From Uranotaenia lowii (Eukaryota > Arthropoda > Insecta > Diptera > Culicidae): a stretch of 64,000 nt of DNA. Shown piece by piece: positions 1-10,260 of the stretch; position 1 is the stretch's first letter, and the number at the start of each line of letters is the position of its first letter. The notes under the pieces were generated by a model that had not been told where the DNA came from, made no database searches, and saw nothing but the letters and a program-made list of their open reading frames with translations. The position numbers and the translations under genes were made by a program. The stretch lies in the NCBI RefSeq assembly GCF_029784155.1, contig NC_073691.1:136086394-136150393 (forward strand). Reading direction: 5' to 3'.

Positions 1-266
1 AGACCCAATACAGTTCTGGCTGCTCCGCTGTCCAGTAATCCGATTACTTCTATTCCCATCAATTGGATCTTCACAAATGGTCTGGCGTCTCCGCTAAGCT
101 TGACAAGCATTGGAGCTATCTCATCAACCTCAGCAGGTACTTCCACTTTTGAATAACCCAACTGATGTAAAAATATTGTTGGGTCGGAGTCTGAAAGAGC
201 TTGAGGACTTTCGAGTTTCTCTGGTTGACTACTCGGCCTCACTGAGTAGTCCCTTTTAAGTTTTTT
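1..266 (-). CDS. pol: Start of Pol (aspartic protease), partial
   Basis: The reading frame -1 to gag is open from the slippery site at 260-266 down to the window edge. It encodes the beginning of a retroviral-type aspartic protease: the catalytic D-S-G-A motif lies at 21-32, preceded by a hydrophobic strand (G-I-E-V-I-G-L-L) and followed by A-R-T-V-L-G, the usual flap-side pattern of Ty3/Gypsy proteases. The product would be made as a Gag-Pol fusion by ribosomal frameshifting and would cleave the polyprotein in the virus-like particle. Reverse transcriptase, RNase H and integrase, if present, lie beyond position 1 and cannot be judged. No stop or frameshift is seen in the visible part. Confidence 0.8.
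227..266 (-). promoter_or_regulatory. Programmed -1 ribosomal frameshift signal at the gag-pol junction
   Basis: Read on the minus strand, the heptamer A AAA AAC (260-266) is in the correct gag phase (tcA AAA AAC). It is followed by an 8-nt spacer (252-259) and a perfect 8-bp stem, GACTACTC (244-251) with GAGTAGTC (227-234), closing a 9-nt loop. The gag stop codon (239-241) falls in the loop. A slip of -1 at the heptamer enters the protease frame. Heptamer, spacing and hairpin match the known requirements for -1 frameshifting; A AAA AAC is a canonical slippery sequence. Confidence 0.85.
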
Positions 267-2239
267 GACTCACAGTAGGGACACTCCGACGTCGCGAACC
301 CCGGGAATCCACAAGACCAGCAGAAGAAATTCCTTTCTTTTTGACAGTCTTGAAAGTTGTGTCCCGATTCATGACAGTTGAAACATACTCCATCCTTGAT
401 CGGAATGTACGCCCTAACTATCCTTTGTAACGCATTGGTTCCACTAGGACCTGGTTTGGAATCTTGATAGCTACTGGAATTACCCATCGATTGTTGTTTC
501 GGTTTTTGATAGCTCTTGGGGACTCCCGAGGAACGTCGATTTTCTTTTTGAGACCCCGACTGTTTGGATTTTGTGTCTGGTCTATACATCGAATTATCGT
601 TATATCCTCCGTAATTTAGCTGTCTACCTTGTTGACCGGAAAATTCTCTACGATTTCTTTGCTCTAGTTCCTCGACTTGAGCAGTAGAAGTTCCTCGACC
701 TTGGAAGCGCTCCGATCTTTGAGCGTAAATATGAGCATTAATTGCATCGAATTTCTTTCCATATTCTCTCATTGCAGATATGGTGTCCACTTTAGCAGCA
801 AGCATGGAGTTTTTACAGTCATCTCTTGTATTTCGGAACAGGACGTCGAACTTTTTCTTTTCATCCCACTGACACGACATGTGACGAAAAAGACGGACCA
901 CATCGAGATAAAAGTCCTGAAACTTTTCTCTCGGCCCCTGTTTACGTGCGTTCAGCATACGCTCGTATTGGTAATCTATATCAACGGGTAGGAATTCGTT
1001 TTTCAATTCGCAGACTAAGTTTTCCCACGTACCGAGTTCGTTGTTCCCATTAATTTCCATGAACCATGAACGAGCCCTTCGTGTAAATAAGTAGTGTGCA
1101 GAAGCAAACAGCTCTGTGCTTGAATATCCTTCCGACCTTGCATTAAACTCTACTTCCTTTAAGAACTCGTTCAATTTTCGCCCGTTATCCATCCCATCGT
1201 AGCGCACAGACCACTTGTGAATGGGCAGATGATGTTCTCTTCTAGAACGACCAAATGCTTCCTCCCCCAGCTGGTTTGCGCTAGCGTGGGAGGATTTCGG
1301 CCTTAACTTGTCCTCAAAACTTTCCAATGAGCTACATCTACCTTTAAGCCATTCACAAAAATCTTGAGTTGGTTGAGGTGTTTGAGCAATCTTGTTTAAA
1401 CGAGGCGGAACCTGGTTATTAATTATTCGCGTGCTATTCGATGATTTAATAGGTGCATTTATCGTGTTATTTTTCGGCTCCTGTTTAGTTTCTAAAGCCT
1501 CAATGCGCTGTAAAAGCTGGCTAACCACAACTTTAAGTCGTTCATTTTCTGCTGCTAATTGAATTAAAGTATTATCTCTAGATATATTCATCATTTCTTG
1601 CTCCTCTTGTTCATCTTTCTCCTCTTCATATTCTCTTTCCGTACCTTCCTCTTCAATTTCCTCCAAAATTTCCTGTCGTTCAACTAATTGATTATTTTCA
1701 TTTTGATCTGCGTTTCCTATTTCTCTGTCAATTTCTATTTCGAGTTCCTTCTGAAAACTTTCATTAATTAAGCTGAGTTCTGTTTGTCTTATTTCAGCAA
1801 ATGGCGATACTATTGAATAAAATTTCACGAGTAATCTCAGGCACTCAACTGCGATTTTTGTTAATTGATTCAAATTTTCATCTTTTTTAATGTGATGCTT
1901 AATACGTTCCATTCGGAAAAAAATATGAACAAGGCGGGATTTAAAAAGTTGGTCTGGAACTTTTTTTGCCTTTGACCCTTCCAAAATATCTTTTATTATT
2001 AGCAGTTGTTCATTGCACCAAGTTAGTTCCTCCTCAATTGTTTTACAACATGGAGAATAATCTGTTTTCATTTCATTCATTTCAGACCTCAGCAAACCTC
2101 GTAGCAAACGTTCCCGGCTGGACCTAGAATCATTTCGATTAAATGCCTCTCGAACGTGTAATTCATGATGGAGTTCATCATCCGAAAGGTGACCCGTGTT
2201 CAAAGTTGAGTATATTTTTTTTAATTGCATTAAATCCAT
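239..2239 (-). CDS. gag: Gag of a Ty3/Gypsy-like LTR retrotransposon
   Basis: A 666-residue intact ORF. The N-terminal 170 residues are helical and charged; residues about 190-217 are very acidic (Glu-rich), followed by a coiled-coil-like segment at about 223-252. The central part, roughly 345-500, has the pattern of the retrotransposon Gag capsid domain, with the tract A-R-S-W-F and later F-L-P...Y-E-R. The C-terminal end is basic and Q/S-rich and holds a canonical C-x2-C-x4-H-x4-C zinc knuckle starting near residue 619 and a second knuckle-like motif near 640 in which the His position is Phe. Gag would form the particle and bind the RNA. The ATG lies 560 bp downstream of the primer-binding site. 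Absence of stops suggests a fairly young copy. Family assignment rests on the Gag pattern, the protease in -1 frame and the tRNA-Lys primer site; these fit gypsy or Osvaldo-type elements, which I cannot separate. Confidence 0.85.
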   Translation of the reverse strand: MDLMQLKKIYSTLNTGHLSDDELHHELHVREAFNRNDSRSSRERLLRGLLRSEMNEMKTDYSPCCKTIEEELTWCNEQLLIIKDILEGSKAKKVPDQLFKSRLVHIFFRMERIKHHIKKDENLNQLTKIAVECLRLLVKFYSIVSPFAEIRQTELSLINESFQKELEIEIDREIGNADQNENNQLVERQEILEEIEEEGTEREYEEEKDEQEEQEMMNISRDNTLIQLAAENERLKVVVSQLLQRIEALETKQEPKNNTINAPIKSSNSTRIINNQVPPRLNKIAQTPQPTQDFCEWLKGRCSSLESFEDKLRPKSSHASANQLGEEAFGRSRREHHLPIHKWSVRYDGMDNGRKLNEFLKEVEFNARSEGYSSTELFASAHYLFTRRARSWFMEINGNNELGTWENLVCELKNEFLPVDIDYQYERMLNARKQGPREKFQDFYLDVVRLFRHMSCQWDEKKKFDVLFRNTRDDCKNSMLAAKVDTISAMREYGKKFDAINAHIYAQRSERFQGRGTSTAQVEELEQRNRREFSGQQGRQLNYGGYNDNSMYRPDTKSKQSGSQKENRRSSGVPKSYQKPKQQSMGNSSSYQDSKPGPSGTNALQRIVRAYIPIKDGVCFNCHESGHNFQDCQKERNFFCWSCGFPGFATSECPYCESKNLKGTTQ

Positions 2240-2799
2240 AATGACAAAATTTAAACTAGTATGAACGAGAAAAGAAATTGATTTTTAAAATTTAAGTATC
2301 TCTAAAATTCACACGTTGACTAAGTTTAAATAAATAGCACAAGAAAAGAAAATTAAACAATAAGATTACACACACCTAATCTATTAATTTCAAAAAATTG
2401 GTAAATGTTTAATGTTAAATTTAAGTTGAAATAAATCAATTTTTTTTCTTGTGTTTTTATTTAAAATATCACATCACTCCACAACCCACAGAGATATTTT
2501 TTCCACGTGTAGTCAATTTGATCGAAGCTTTGAATTTATGCCCTACTATATCAATCGGTTTATCAAATTAATTAAGACTTAGAATTGATTCCCAAAATCT
2601 TTTAAGCGATATTGTGCTTCAAACTTCCTTGGACATCAGAACCCTTTTATTGAATAGTGAATTTTTAAAAAGCAGTGCAAGTATGGTGTAAATTGCCATC
2701 AAAATAGCAAAAATTGAATTGAGAAGGCTTGGATGTTTTCCCAGAGACGTACGCAAGATGCTAGTTACTCTCTGCAATATGTTACGGTAAGACCATAGA
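2240..2799 (-). other. Untranslated leader of the LTR retrotransposon
   Basis: AT-rich stretch between the primer-binding site and the gag ATG. No ORF of note. It probably holds the packaging signal of the element RNA, but no specific motif can be pointed to. Confidence 0.5.
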
Positions 2800-2812
2800 A
2801 CGTTGGGCGCCA
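2800..2812 (-). promoter_or_regulatory. Primer-binding site for tRNA-Lys
   Basis: On the minus strand the sequence TGGCGCCCAACGT is complementary to the 3' end of insect tRNA-Lys (acceptor ...ACGTTGGGCG plus CCA). It lies 4 nt inside the proposed LTR end, the usual place for minus-strand DNA priming. Gypsy and Osvaldo elements use tRNA-Lys primers. Confidence 0.75.
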
Positions 2813-2816
2813 AATA

Positions 2817-3798
2817 TGTAAGAACCGTCTTACCACTTCCGCCGGCGTCTCAGAGACTCCCTTTTTTTTGGCCTCAGGGCGGCACGCTTATCCTCAAAAC
2901 AAATCACAGGGAATATCAAATTACATGCAAAGAAAACTCCCAAAATAACTGCGCTTCTCATAAACGATATATTACCAAACTTTTGCACTGCTGAACCTCC
3001 CACTTTACTTATGGCTATGATCTGACCTGGAGGGCATAGCCCTTGCTGGTAATGCTGGTTGGTGGTACCACCGTCGACTTCCGTCCGCTCGAACCTTCCG
3101 GTAGACTTCCTCGGGTGGTCCTGGGTCTAAAACGTTTTCCTTCGACTCCCGTGGTAGTTATGTGACAGCCCAAAAACGTGACTGCTTGTCCCGAGCTCAA
3201 TATGGCGACGGAGCTGGATTGCTGACAACCGGTTGAGGTCGCGCTGGTTAAGGACTATAAGCCAAAGACAAAAGGGTCCTTTTGTAAGGACAAACGCTTG
3301 TTAGGGTAAGTTTTCTGGGCGAGGGCAACGATGAGTTTTCGAATCACGGCTTACCTGGCGTCCTCTAGCAACACTTTCAATCGCTCTTCTTTTTAATTTG
3401 GTTTATGCGGTAACACCTGCACTAGGGTTTTGAGATGTGTGCACTTTGGTGATTTTTTGAAGAGTGGACGAGGATCAGCCAGTATACTCTGACCGGCCTT
3501 GAACCGATCGTTCGGGTCGTTGCCCTCGTCTTCGCGCCTTAACGAGTTAGTGGGCGTCGTGATCCAGGCGTCGCTACCACGGGCGTCGCTACCAAGAGTT
3601 GGATTGATGGCCATCTGGTGGTGAAGTTCTCAAGCTCGAACAGTCTGGCAGCTGTGTTTGGCAGTAGGTGGCTAGGTCTGGTGAAGGCTTTGGAAGAGAC
3701 AACTAAACATGCAAATGACACTCACTGCGATATTGAAAAACTACATTTAACGCGACCATTCGGTGAAACCTCGTTGGAAGTGTCATCTGGCGCTTACA
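2817..3798 (-). repeat. Probable 5' LTR of the Gypsy-like element (about 982 bp)
   Basis: Minus-strand LTR beginning TGTAAG (3793-3798) and ending CTTACA (2817-2822), that is TG...CA with a 6-bp inverted end. The internal edge lies 4 nt from the tRNA-Lys primer site. The sequence is GC-richer than its surroundings and has no long ORF. The partner 3' LTR and the flanking target duplication would be to the left of the window, so the outer edge is inferred from the inverted end only. Confidence 0.55.
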
Positions 3799-4140
3799 AT
3801 TTTTCATATTTCACATAAGACAATACTGAATAATGTTCTTAGCATTTCAAAAAGATTCTTATTTAGTTAACCGTACTTGAAGCACGTTCAACCAATGCAA
3901 TGTAAATAACTTTGGTATTTAGAAAATCCTGTTTAAGTTGCTTCCAATTGATTATAGATCTTAATTTTTCGCCTGCCTTATACTGTACATCGCCTTTCCA
4001 GACTCAATTGTCCAAAGTATGCAATGATGGAAGTTTTCTTGAATTTTTAAATTTTTAAAATAAATTTTTTATTACACAATGCTTGTATACGCGTTATCAA
4101 ATCCGCCGTTTTCATGTAGAACTTAAAATATTATATCTAA
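3799..4140. other. Unassigned AT-rich spacer
   Basis: Between the LTR and the Helitron 3' end. I see no ORF, repeat or RNA gene. Confidence 0.4.
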
Positions 4141-4635
4141 CTAGCTGACCCGGTGTGCTTTGCTACACCTTTCAAAATCAAATGATATTTTAAAAAATTA
4201 TTCATATTTTTATTGTTTTATTGGCATTACTTTAGATCAAATTATAACATAATTTATAAGCAACCCCTATAAAATGAGAGCTGCAGCTGGAGTTTAGAAT
4301 TGCAACACAAAGATAACTTAAACGAATATTCTAAATCCTGCTCTATAAATTTCTGTTAAAGATCTGATAATTTGAAACTGTCTGGACGGTCTCAAATTAA
4401 TCGTACGCAAACAATCTAACGTATAAAATATGATTGTTTTTTCTTGATATGTTCTGGATATATGCTGAAAAAGTGATAAGAGAGCCCCTCCCCTGTCCTT
4501 ACCTTCACCCCCTGCTGAATGGAGGTCGTGATTTTTAATAATCATACCTAATTTTTTCGTTCACAAAAATCCTCTTATATCAAATATAGTTCCATTGGTT
4601 GGTAAGTTTTTAAGCTTTACAACAAAAATTATATG

Positions 4636-5684
4636 CACACTACCAAAAAAATCTGTAAAATTACATCACATATGATGTAAATAAAAAAAAAGCACCATAT
4701 ATGACGGAATGTTCAGTGCTAGTTGGAAATTACACGCCAGTAAAATTTTGCAACGTGTAAAATCAAAAATGATGTAAAATTTAGCAACGTGTAAAATAAA
4801 AATGATGTAAATTATAAAATCACTGAATGTTGGAAGAAAAACTTTCCAATTGGAATTTGTTTAGTTTTATTTATTGTTAATATGATTAAATACTGGAATT
4901 TTCACGTCTCTTAATAAAAATAAAACTCATCTATAATTAATATGATTCATTTTATTAAGCGGCAAAATTTTTTTTAACGCACATTATATTTTATTTCTTT
5001 TATTTTTTCCGCGAAGTACCGGATACAATGTTGAACACCGTGGATCCGCTTCCCTGCTTTTCGGATACCTCCGGGAACCATCAACACCGATTAACTTACT
5101 CGCGCGCGGGGAAAATACTTTGGCGCACGACTTGACTTAACAGTTTTTGTCACATTTGTCTGGTCTTATTCTTCACAGTTTATAACTTTACATGACATTA
5201 TCACGTTAAGTGTATTGTAATATTTCATGTCGTGTAATTTTGAGAAATTTCCAATTCAGTGTTGTTGAGAATTTCGTGTGACCAAAAAATATTGTAAAAT
5301 TACATCACTTATGATGTAACGAAAAAGAGCATCACATATGATGGAATTTTCAGTGCGAGTTGAATTTTACACGTCTGCAATCTTCAACAAACGTGTAAAA
5401 TTTGAAAGACATGTAAAATATTAAGACGTGTAATATTTAATTTGCACTGAAAATTCCGTCGTATGTGATGCTTTTTTTTTGTTTACATCATATGTGATGT
5501 AAATTTACATCAAATTATCGCGTTCCGTGTCAAGTAATATTTGTGTCATTAGAATTCAGTGCTGTTAAGGATTCAACCATTTTTATTTTGTAAATTTACA
5601 TAAATAAATCGCGTTCCATGTCATGTAATAATAAAGGTTTTCAATTTCAGTGTCGTTAAGGATTCAGATTTTTTTTTCTGTGTG
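4636..5684. mobile_element. Small TIR element nested in Helitron H0
   Basis: Comparison with H1 (about 29940) shows that this roughly 1.05-kb block is absent there, so it is an insertion. The ends are imperfect inverted repeats, CACACTACCAAAAAAATCTG on the left against CACACAGAAAAAAAAATCTG on the right strand. Inside are several copies of the near-palindrome TTACATCA...TGATGTAA (about 4661, 5303, 5487) and of a CAGTG(C/T)(T/C)GTTAAGGATT-like motif (about 5255, 5560, 5650). A second copy of the left end occurs near 5278, suggesting a tandem or composite structure. No ORF and no clear target duplication. Confidence 0.6.
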
Positions 5685-5938
5685 GACCCTCCTCCTTTCT
5701 TCCCATATCTACACTATAAAGCGTAAGGATCTTTAACAATCGTAGAAAGATATTTGTTCGTTTGCCATATTTGTTTCATGTGTTGGCTTCGTTGGCATAA
5801 ATTGAGAACTTATGCTAACACTATTGTCTTGGGCTCACCTCCCTCCTCCTATGTACCTACTCGCTGAAAGAAGGATGGTGTTTCAGATAATAGATCATAG
5901 AATCATACCAGGTTCAGTAGTTTCCGAGTCTATAGGGA

Positions 5939-5939
<1 letters not shown>

Positions 5940-5971
<32 letters not shown>
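5940..5971. repeat. (ACAG)n microsatellite in the Helitron 5' end
   Basis: Eight tandem tetranucleotides; the reverse complement (TGTC)n is present near the 5' end of all four Helitrons in the window, so it is part of the element rather than independent. Confidence 0.9.
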
Positions 5972-5993
5972 AATTCATTTTTATATACATAGA

Positions 5994-6442
5994 TTCGTGA
6001 GATCCGTGGAAATAAAACGTGCTCATGGCAAAAACCAGGGAAAATAGATGTCATGTAAGAGAAAACTGAACAAAATCAATCCGCGTGGAAAGAAAAACCT
6101 TAGTGTACTTTCTAAAAACAACGTTGGATAATGATTGGCTATATAAATGAGCTGTTTTTAATAAAAAAAAACATGTTTTTAAGAGTTTCTCAAATGTCCC
6201 GCTTTTTTCGGCTGTGTCCCGCTTTTTTTTGTGAAATGTCCCGCTTTTTTCTGGAAGTGTCTGGCAAGCCTAGGATAGAGAAGTGAGTAGATAATTTACA
6301 GATGTTGAAAAGTGCGAAAGAGCATTTTTGCGAGGAAAACTTATTAACTTGCACCATACTTTACCCCGCAACATTTCATTATTTAGGAGAAGTAGGTCCG
6401 GGATAGAGTTGGCACTACCTTAACCTATACAATGAAATCTGG
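5994..6442. other. Unassigned spacer with TGTCCCGCTTTTTT repeats
   Basis: Contains three near copies of TGTCCCGCTTTTTT (about 6196, 6214, 6236) followed by TGGCAAGCCTAG, reminiscent of the ends of hAT-type elements elsewhere in the window (TTGCCA). A further copy of the motif is at about 47363. No ORF. Confidence 0.4.
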
Positions 6443-6655
6443 TTGGCCCAAAGTCTATATGTGGTGAACACGTATACTCCGGACGAGCCCGTCCAAACTC
6501 GACAAATCGTTCAATTGCATCCTTCCTACATATATCGCATCAAAATGGTCACTCAATTACCCAATTACTTACTGAAAAAAAAACTTGGCCGGCTTGGGGA
6601 TCGAACCACGACCTTCGTGATGAGAATTGAATACGCTACCACTAGACCACGCCTA
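6443..6655 (-). mobile_element. tRNA-derived SINE
   Basis: The minus strand from 6653 has a tRNA-like head with an A box (TGGTCTAGTGGTAG) and a B box (GTGGTTCGATCCCC) about 30 nt apart, as in tRNA-derived SINEs. The T stem is mispaired, so this is not a functional tRNA. A body of unknown origin follows toward lower coordinates; its 3' limit is not clear. A TIR element is inserted exactly at the 5' edge of the head, at a TA. Confidence 0.55.
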
Positions 6656-7350
6656 CACTCAGAGAAAATCTTATTATAAATTTCATAAGATACATCTTAT
6701 GAACCGCTTTTTTGTTTCCAAACTAATATTTTATAAGAGTCTTATGAAATTCTTTCAATATTCATACGAAGTTCTTATGAAAAATAGAAGAAGCTGCATT
6801 GTGAAAATTAATGAACACATTAATTCCATCAGCCATTTTCTCGTCTTCGTACCAAGCACTAACCAGTTGTGGAGCCATTAGTTTTTCTCAAAGTTGAAAG
6901 TGATTTTGTTATTCTACATGGTAAGTTAATTTTTTGTGAACGTTCCAATTATTTATTAACGTAAACCCATAATTTTATTTTTACTTTTCAGCATGTTAAC
7001 CGGCGAAAAGGATAAGTTCAATGGACCGGGTGCGACAGAATGACTGTTGGAACCGTGCCTTGATGTGCTGCTTATGGTGATCATGATGTAATTGTAAACA
7101 AATAACAAATTACACAGAAAATAAACTGAACGCTTTTAACATCAATTATTTTGATATTTTCTCATCAAACGAAAAATTTTCTGTTTCCATAAGACCCTCT
7201 TATGAAAAACAACAACCTATCATTGAAGCAGGTGTTCATCTGAAGAATTCATTCGCTTCATAAGACAATCTTATGAATTTCATAGATTTTTCTTATGGCG
7301 CCACTTCATAAGAGAATCTTATGGTATATATAATAGTATTTTTCTGAGTG
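6656..7350. mobile_element. TIR element with CAC...GTG ends and an internal intron
   Basis: Ends CACTCAGAGAAAAT (left) and, on the other strand, CACTCAGAAAAATA (right), flanked by TA on both sides (6654-6655, 7351-7352). Both sub-terminal regions repeat TCTTATGAA/TTCATAAGA. In the middle, 6921-6991 looks like a 71-nt intron: ATG|GTAAGT donor and TTACTTTTCAG acceptor, with exon-like sequence after it and AATAAA near 7120. No long ORF, so it is presumably a non-autonomous derivative. The same plan is seen at 39429-40286 and 53182-55148. Confidence 0.75.
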
Positions 7351-7453
7351 TAGATGTTGTTCTAACTGAAACTAAAACTGGAAGTGGTGATTTGATTTTG
7401 AAAGCACCTCAATGCACTTTTTGTTACTTACCAAATCCCGTTTAGAGCACTTT

Positions 7454-7640
7454 TGTGCCCTTTATGTGACTTAAGTCCCATACAACGTACGTATAAATCA
7501 CTTTTGCAACTTTCAAGTTCGTTAATAAGTACATATAGTTCACTCATGGGAATTGCACAAAACAAGTCACATACAACGTACATATTAATCACTTTTGCAA
7601 CTTTCAAGTTCATTAATGAGTACATAAAGTTAACTAAAGG
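7454..7640. repeat. Two-copy tandem duplication, unit about 100 bp
   Basis: Two diverged copies share CATACAACGTAC, ATCACTTTTGCAACTTTCAA, and GTTC(G/A)TTAAT(A/G)AGTACATA; each ends in (G)GGAATTG. No coding role apparent. Confidence 0.7.
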
Positions 7641-9050
7641 GAATTGGGCAGTTGATTCTCTTTGTCAGTCAATATGTAACTTTCAATACCTTCATTCAAG
7701 TAATAATAATGTGACTTTTGGTTGCTTGGGTTAAAAAAAACCTCAGTGTTCGGCATCGCTAACTGAAAAATTAGCGCCGCTAATTAGAGGATCTAGACCC
7801 TATAAGTCAGGCTCCTCATTTAAATACATCTTATCAAGCAATGGTAGAGGTAACATCCAGACCCATGCAACCTTATAGAAGCCGTGTGAAGAACATCTTT
7901 TAGATTTAAGCATTTTTTGTCAGATTTAAGTTTTTTATATCAGATTCAAACTTTCATCTCCAATGCTATCAAGACAATAAAGCTTGAATCTGATCAAAAA
8001 AGCTTAAAAACTAGATTCACTAAAACTTAAAACTTAGCAAATAGATGTTGGTCACACGATTTATAAAATAATCGCATACTCTTTGTAACATCTAACATAT
8101 CTCTAACATGTGGTATGCACACTAGACTGAGTCGATTTGAAATCAATTTCGAATTTCTCAAACCATGGGGTCTTAAAAAGTGGTTCGAAACTCCTCCAAA
8201 ATAATTTTCAGAGTTTTTCCGTAACGATTAAATGAGTAAATTTAAACTTTTAAGTTTGTATGGGACAGTTTTGTTTTTTTTCTAAAAAATCCATATTATA
8301 AATTTACAAATTCTTTAAAGTAAATTTTCCGCTGACAACTTTGTCAAAGGCTGTAACATCGTATCATTTGAACAAAAAAGATATATGCTGTTGAATAAGG
8401 GTATGTCTTTTGGTATTGAAAAATAATCAATTCAACTGACATCAATGATAGTGTCAAGCGAAACATTGTTTAAGAAGTAGTCACGCGTGCCTAGCGTACC
8501 TCGCTAGGCACCAACAGTGAAACCTCAAGGTTTGAAAAATTCAAAATTTACTCAAAACGACTCAGTCTTATGTAAACTGCAAAAAAACTTACAAAAAGAT
8601 ACTACTGTAAGATGTAAAAGATGAACATCATTAAATGCAACAATATTCATTCTTTATCGATTACGATGTAAATTTAAGTAACATTTACCACAAAAATGGT
8701 TGAAAAGTGATGGTCCAATTATTTGCAGCAAAAAAATTCAAGGGCATCTCCTAATGTATGAATGGATTTACTGGAAGCATAAAATTTATTGGATTTATAA
8801 AAGATTCATGCGAACATTATACAATCTTCATTCGCATAAATTCCTCGATGTATGAATTATATTATGTTGAGGTAGAATCTATACTAAATATTACCTTTTC
8901 AAGTACTGAAGTAAAGATATGTACTGAACCAGAAGAAAATATTTATGAATGAAAACCTCTAAGATTGATTAAAAAATCAGAATAGATTAGTTCGAATGAA
9001 TCACCTTTTGAGCTTTAATTTTTCTTACAGCTATTTGGAAAACATAAAAC
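7641..9050. other. Unassigned AT-rich region
   Basis: No supported gene. Only short ORFs and no recognisable repeat ends. A local palindrome-like stretch (GCCTAGCGTACCTCGCTAGGC) sits near 8489. Confidence 0.4.
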
Positions 9051-10260
9051 CATGATCGTTCCACAGCATAAAGTGAGGCGTAACATGCGTATCGTAAATA
9101 CAATCAAAGGTTCGATTTCGCTTGACATAATCTAACGAGCACTGTCAGCATCCTAATCTTACTCTGTCCAGTTACACCCATCGTTGAACCATGCCATGCC
9201 ATGCTGTTGGCTGACTGGTTGGCTAGCCGATGAAGTAGGTACATATGTACATATGTGACGTAACGAGCGCATGCTGCATCTGAGATTTGTGCACTAGCTC
9301 CTCCATCCAAAACCGAGGAATGCTCACTTACATGCTTCCGCAGAGCTCGGCTGAGCAGTGCCAAAGCATTACACAATATTTTTGTGGGGAACTGGGCTGC
9401 TGATGATTCTGCGAGCGCCTCATGAGAAACGCACTTCAAAGCTACGATGAGAAGGGGTCGATAACCTCCGATCGGTCGCACGTACTCCGAACTGGCTTAC
9501 ACTCACGCGCGCTCCCTCCCACGCCTTGTCTTGTCATGCGATGTTTGGTGTTTGCTACTCGAGGAAGTTGGTGCTCTTCCGCGTGTGAAACCACAAAAAG
9601 TCGCGCTCGCACTCATACACAGGGCTTAGCCCGTCGACAGCTGAGCGACGCTCTGTGGCTGAATATCCCATCAAAAACAAACCAAAACTGCGGAAAGCTT
9701 TCAATATTTCCTACGGTCGTCCACTGCTTGAATTGAACCTTCCTTAAAAACATACAACTCGGTTTGGAATCGGGAGAAAAGAGTACGCGAAGGTATATCT
9801 AATGTAGGCATATTTCCACTTACCTTTCTTTAATAACTTCCTCATTATGTGAATGTAACCATAAATCAAACATACAAAAAGCAGTAGCACCCCACTCAAT
9901 TGAGACCGCAAACAAGCGAAAAAAATGATCACAAACTGTGTGCACGCGAACGAGCTAACAGCCGCTGAGAGTGAGATCTTAAGAAAGAACTCATTTGCGT
10001 GTAAAAATTTACAGAAGAGAGTGAGTGGAACTAACGACCGTGCTTATCATCAAAGGAGGAACGAACGAGTTCACGATCGCTTCCGAGACTGTGCGAAAGA
10101 GATCGCAAGAGGAAGAGAAAATGTTGTCACTTGCTCTGCTTGCCGCGCTACAGCGGTATGACCTAATGCACCGCGCTTTTTACGTGCAGGATGATTGAAA
10201 ACAATTATTGGCGGTGTTTCACTCCTTCATGTTTTGTGCTTTCTCCATTGACAGGTACTC
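9051..10260. other. GC-richer unique-looking segment, unassigned
   Basis: Base composition rises and CpG-containing words are frequent compared with the neighbouring AT-rich DNA. The ORFs here (about 100-125 codons on both strands) resemble no family I know. It could be part of a host promoter, UTR or a decayed exon; nothing decides this. Confidence 0.3.

Larger units (their letters stand above)
4141..5993 (-). mobile_element. Non-autonomous Helitron (copy H0)
   Basis: On the minus strand the element starts with TC at 5993 (preceded by A) and ends with CTAG at 4141 (followed by T), giving the Helitron signature A|TC...CTAG|T. Just before the end is a short hairpin (GGTGT...ACACC region, 4151-4172), as expected for a Helitron terminator. 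The 5' end TCTATGTATATAAAAATG, the TGTC repeats and the tract CCCTATAGACTCGG are shared with the Helitrons at 20379, 28232 and 30977. H0 lacks almost all of the roughly 150-bp internal array present in H1: about 60-70 bp of 5' end is joined directly to sequence equivalent to H1 29690 onward. No Rep/helicase coding sequence. It contains a nested element at 4636-5684. Confidence 0.8.

Noticed and set aside
239..1053. Plus-strand ORFs at 677-991 and 826-1053
   Set aside because: Shadows of gag.
6580..6655. Functional tRNA gene on the minus strand
   Set aside because: A and B boxes are good but the T stem does not pair and a repeat body follows; a SINE head fits better.
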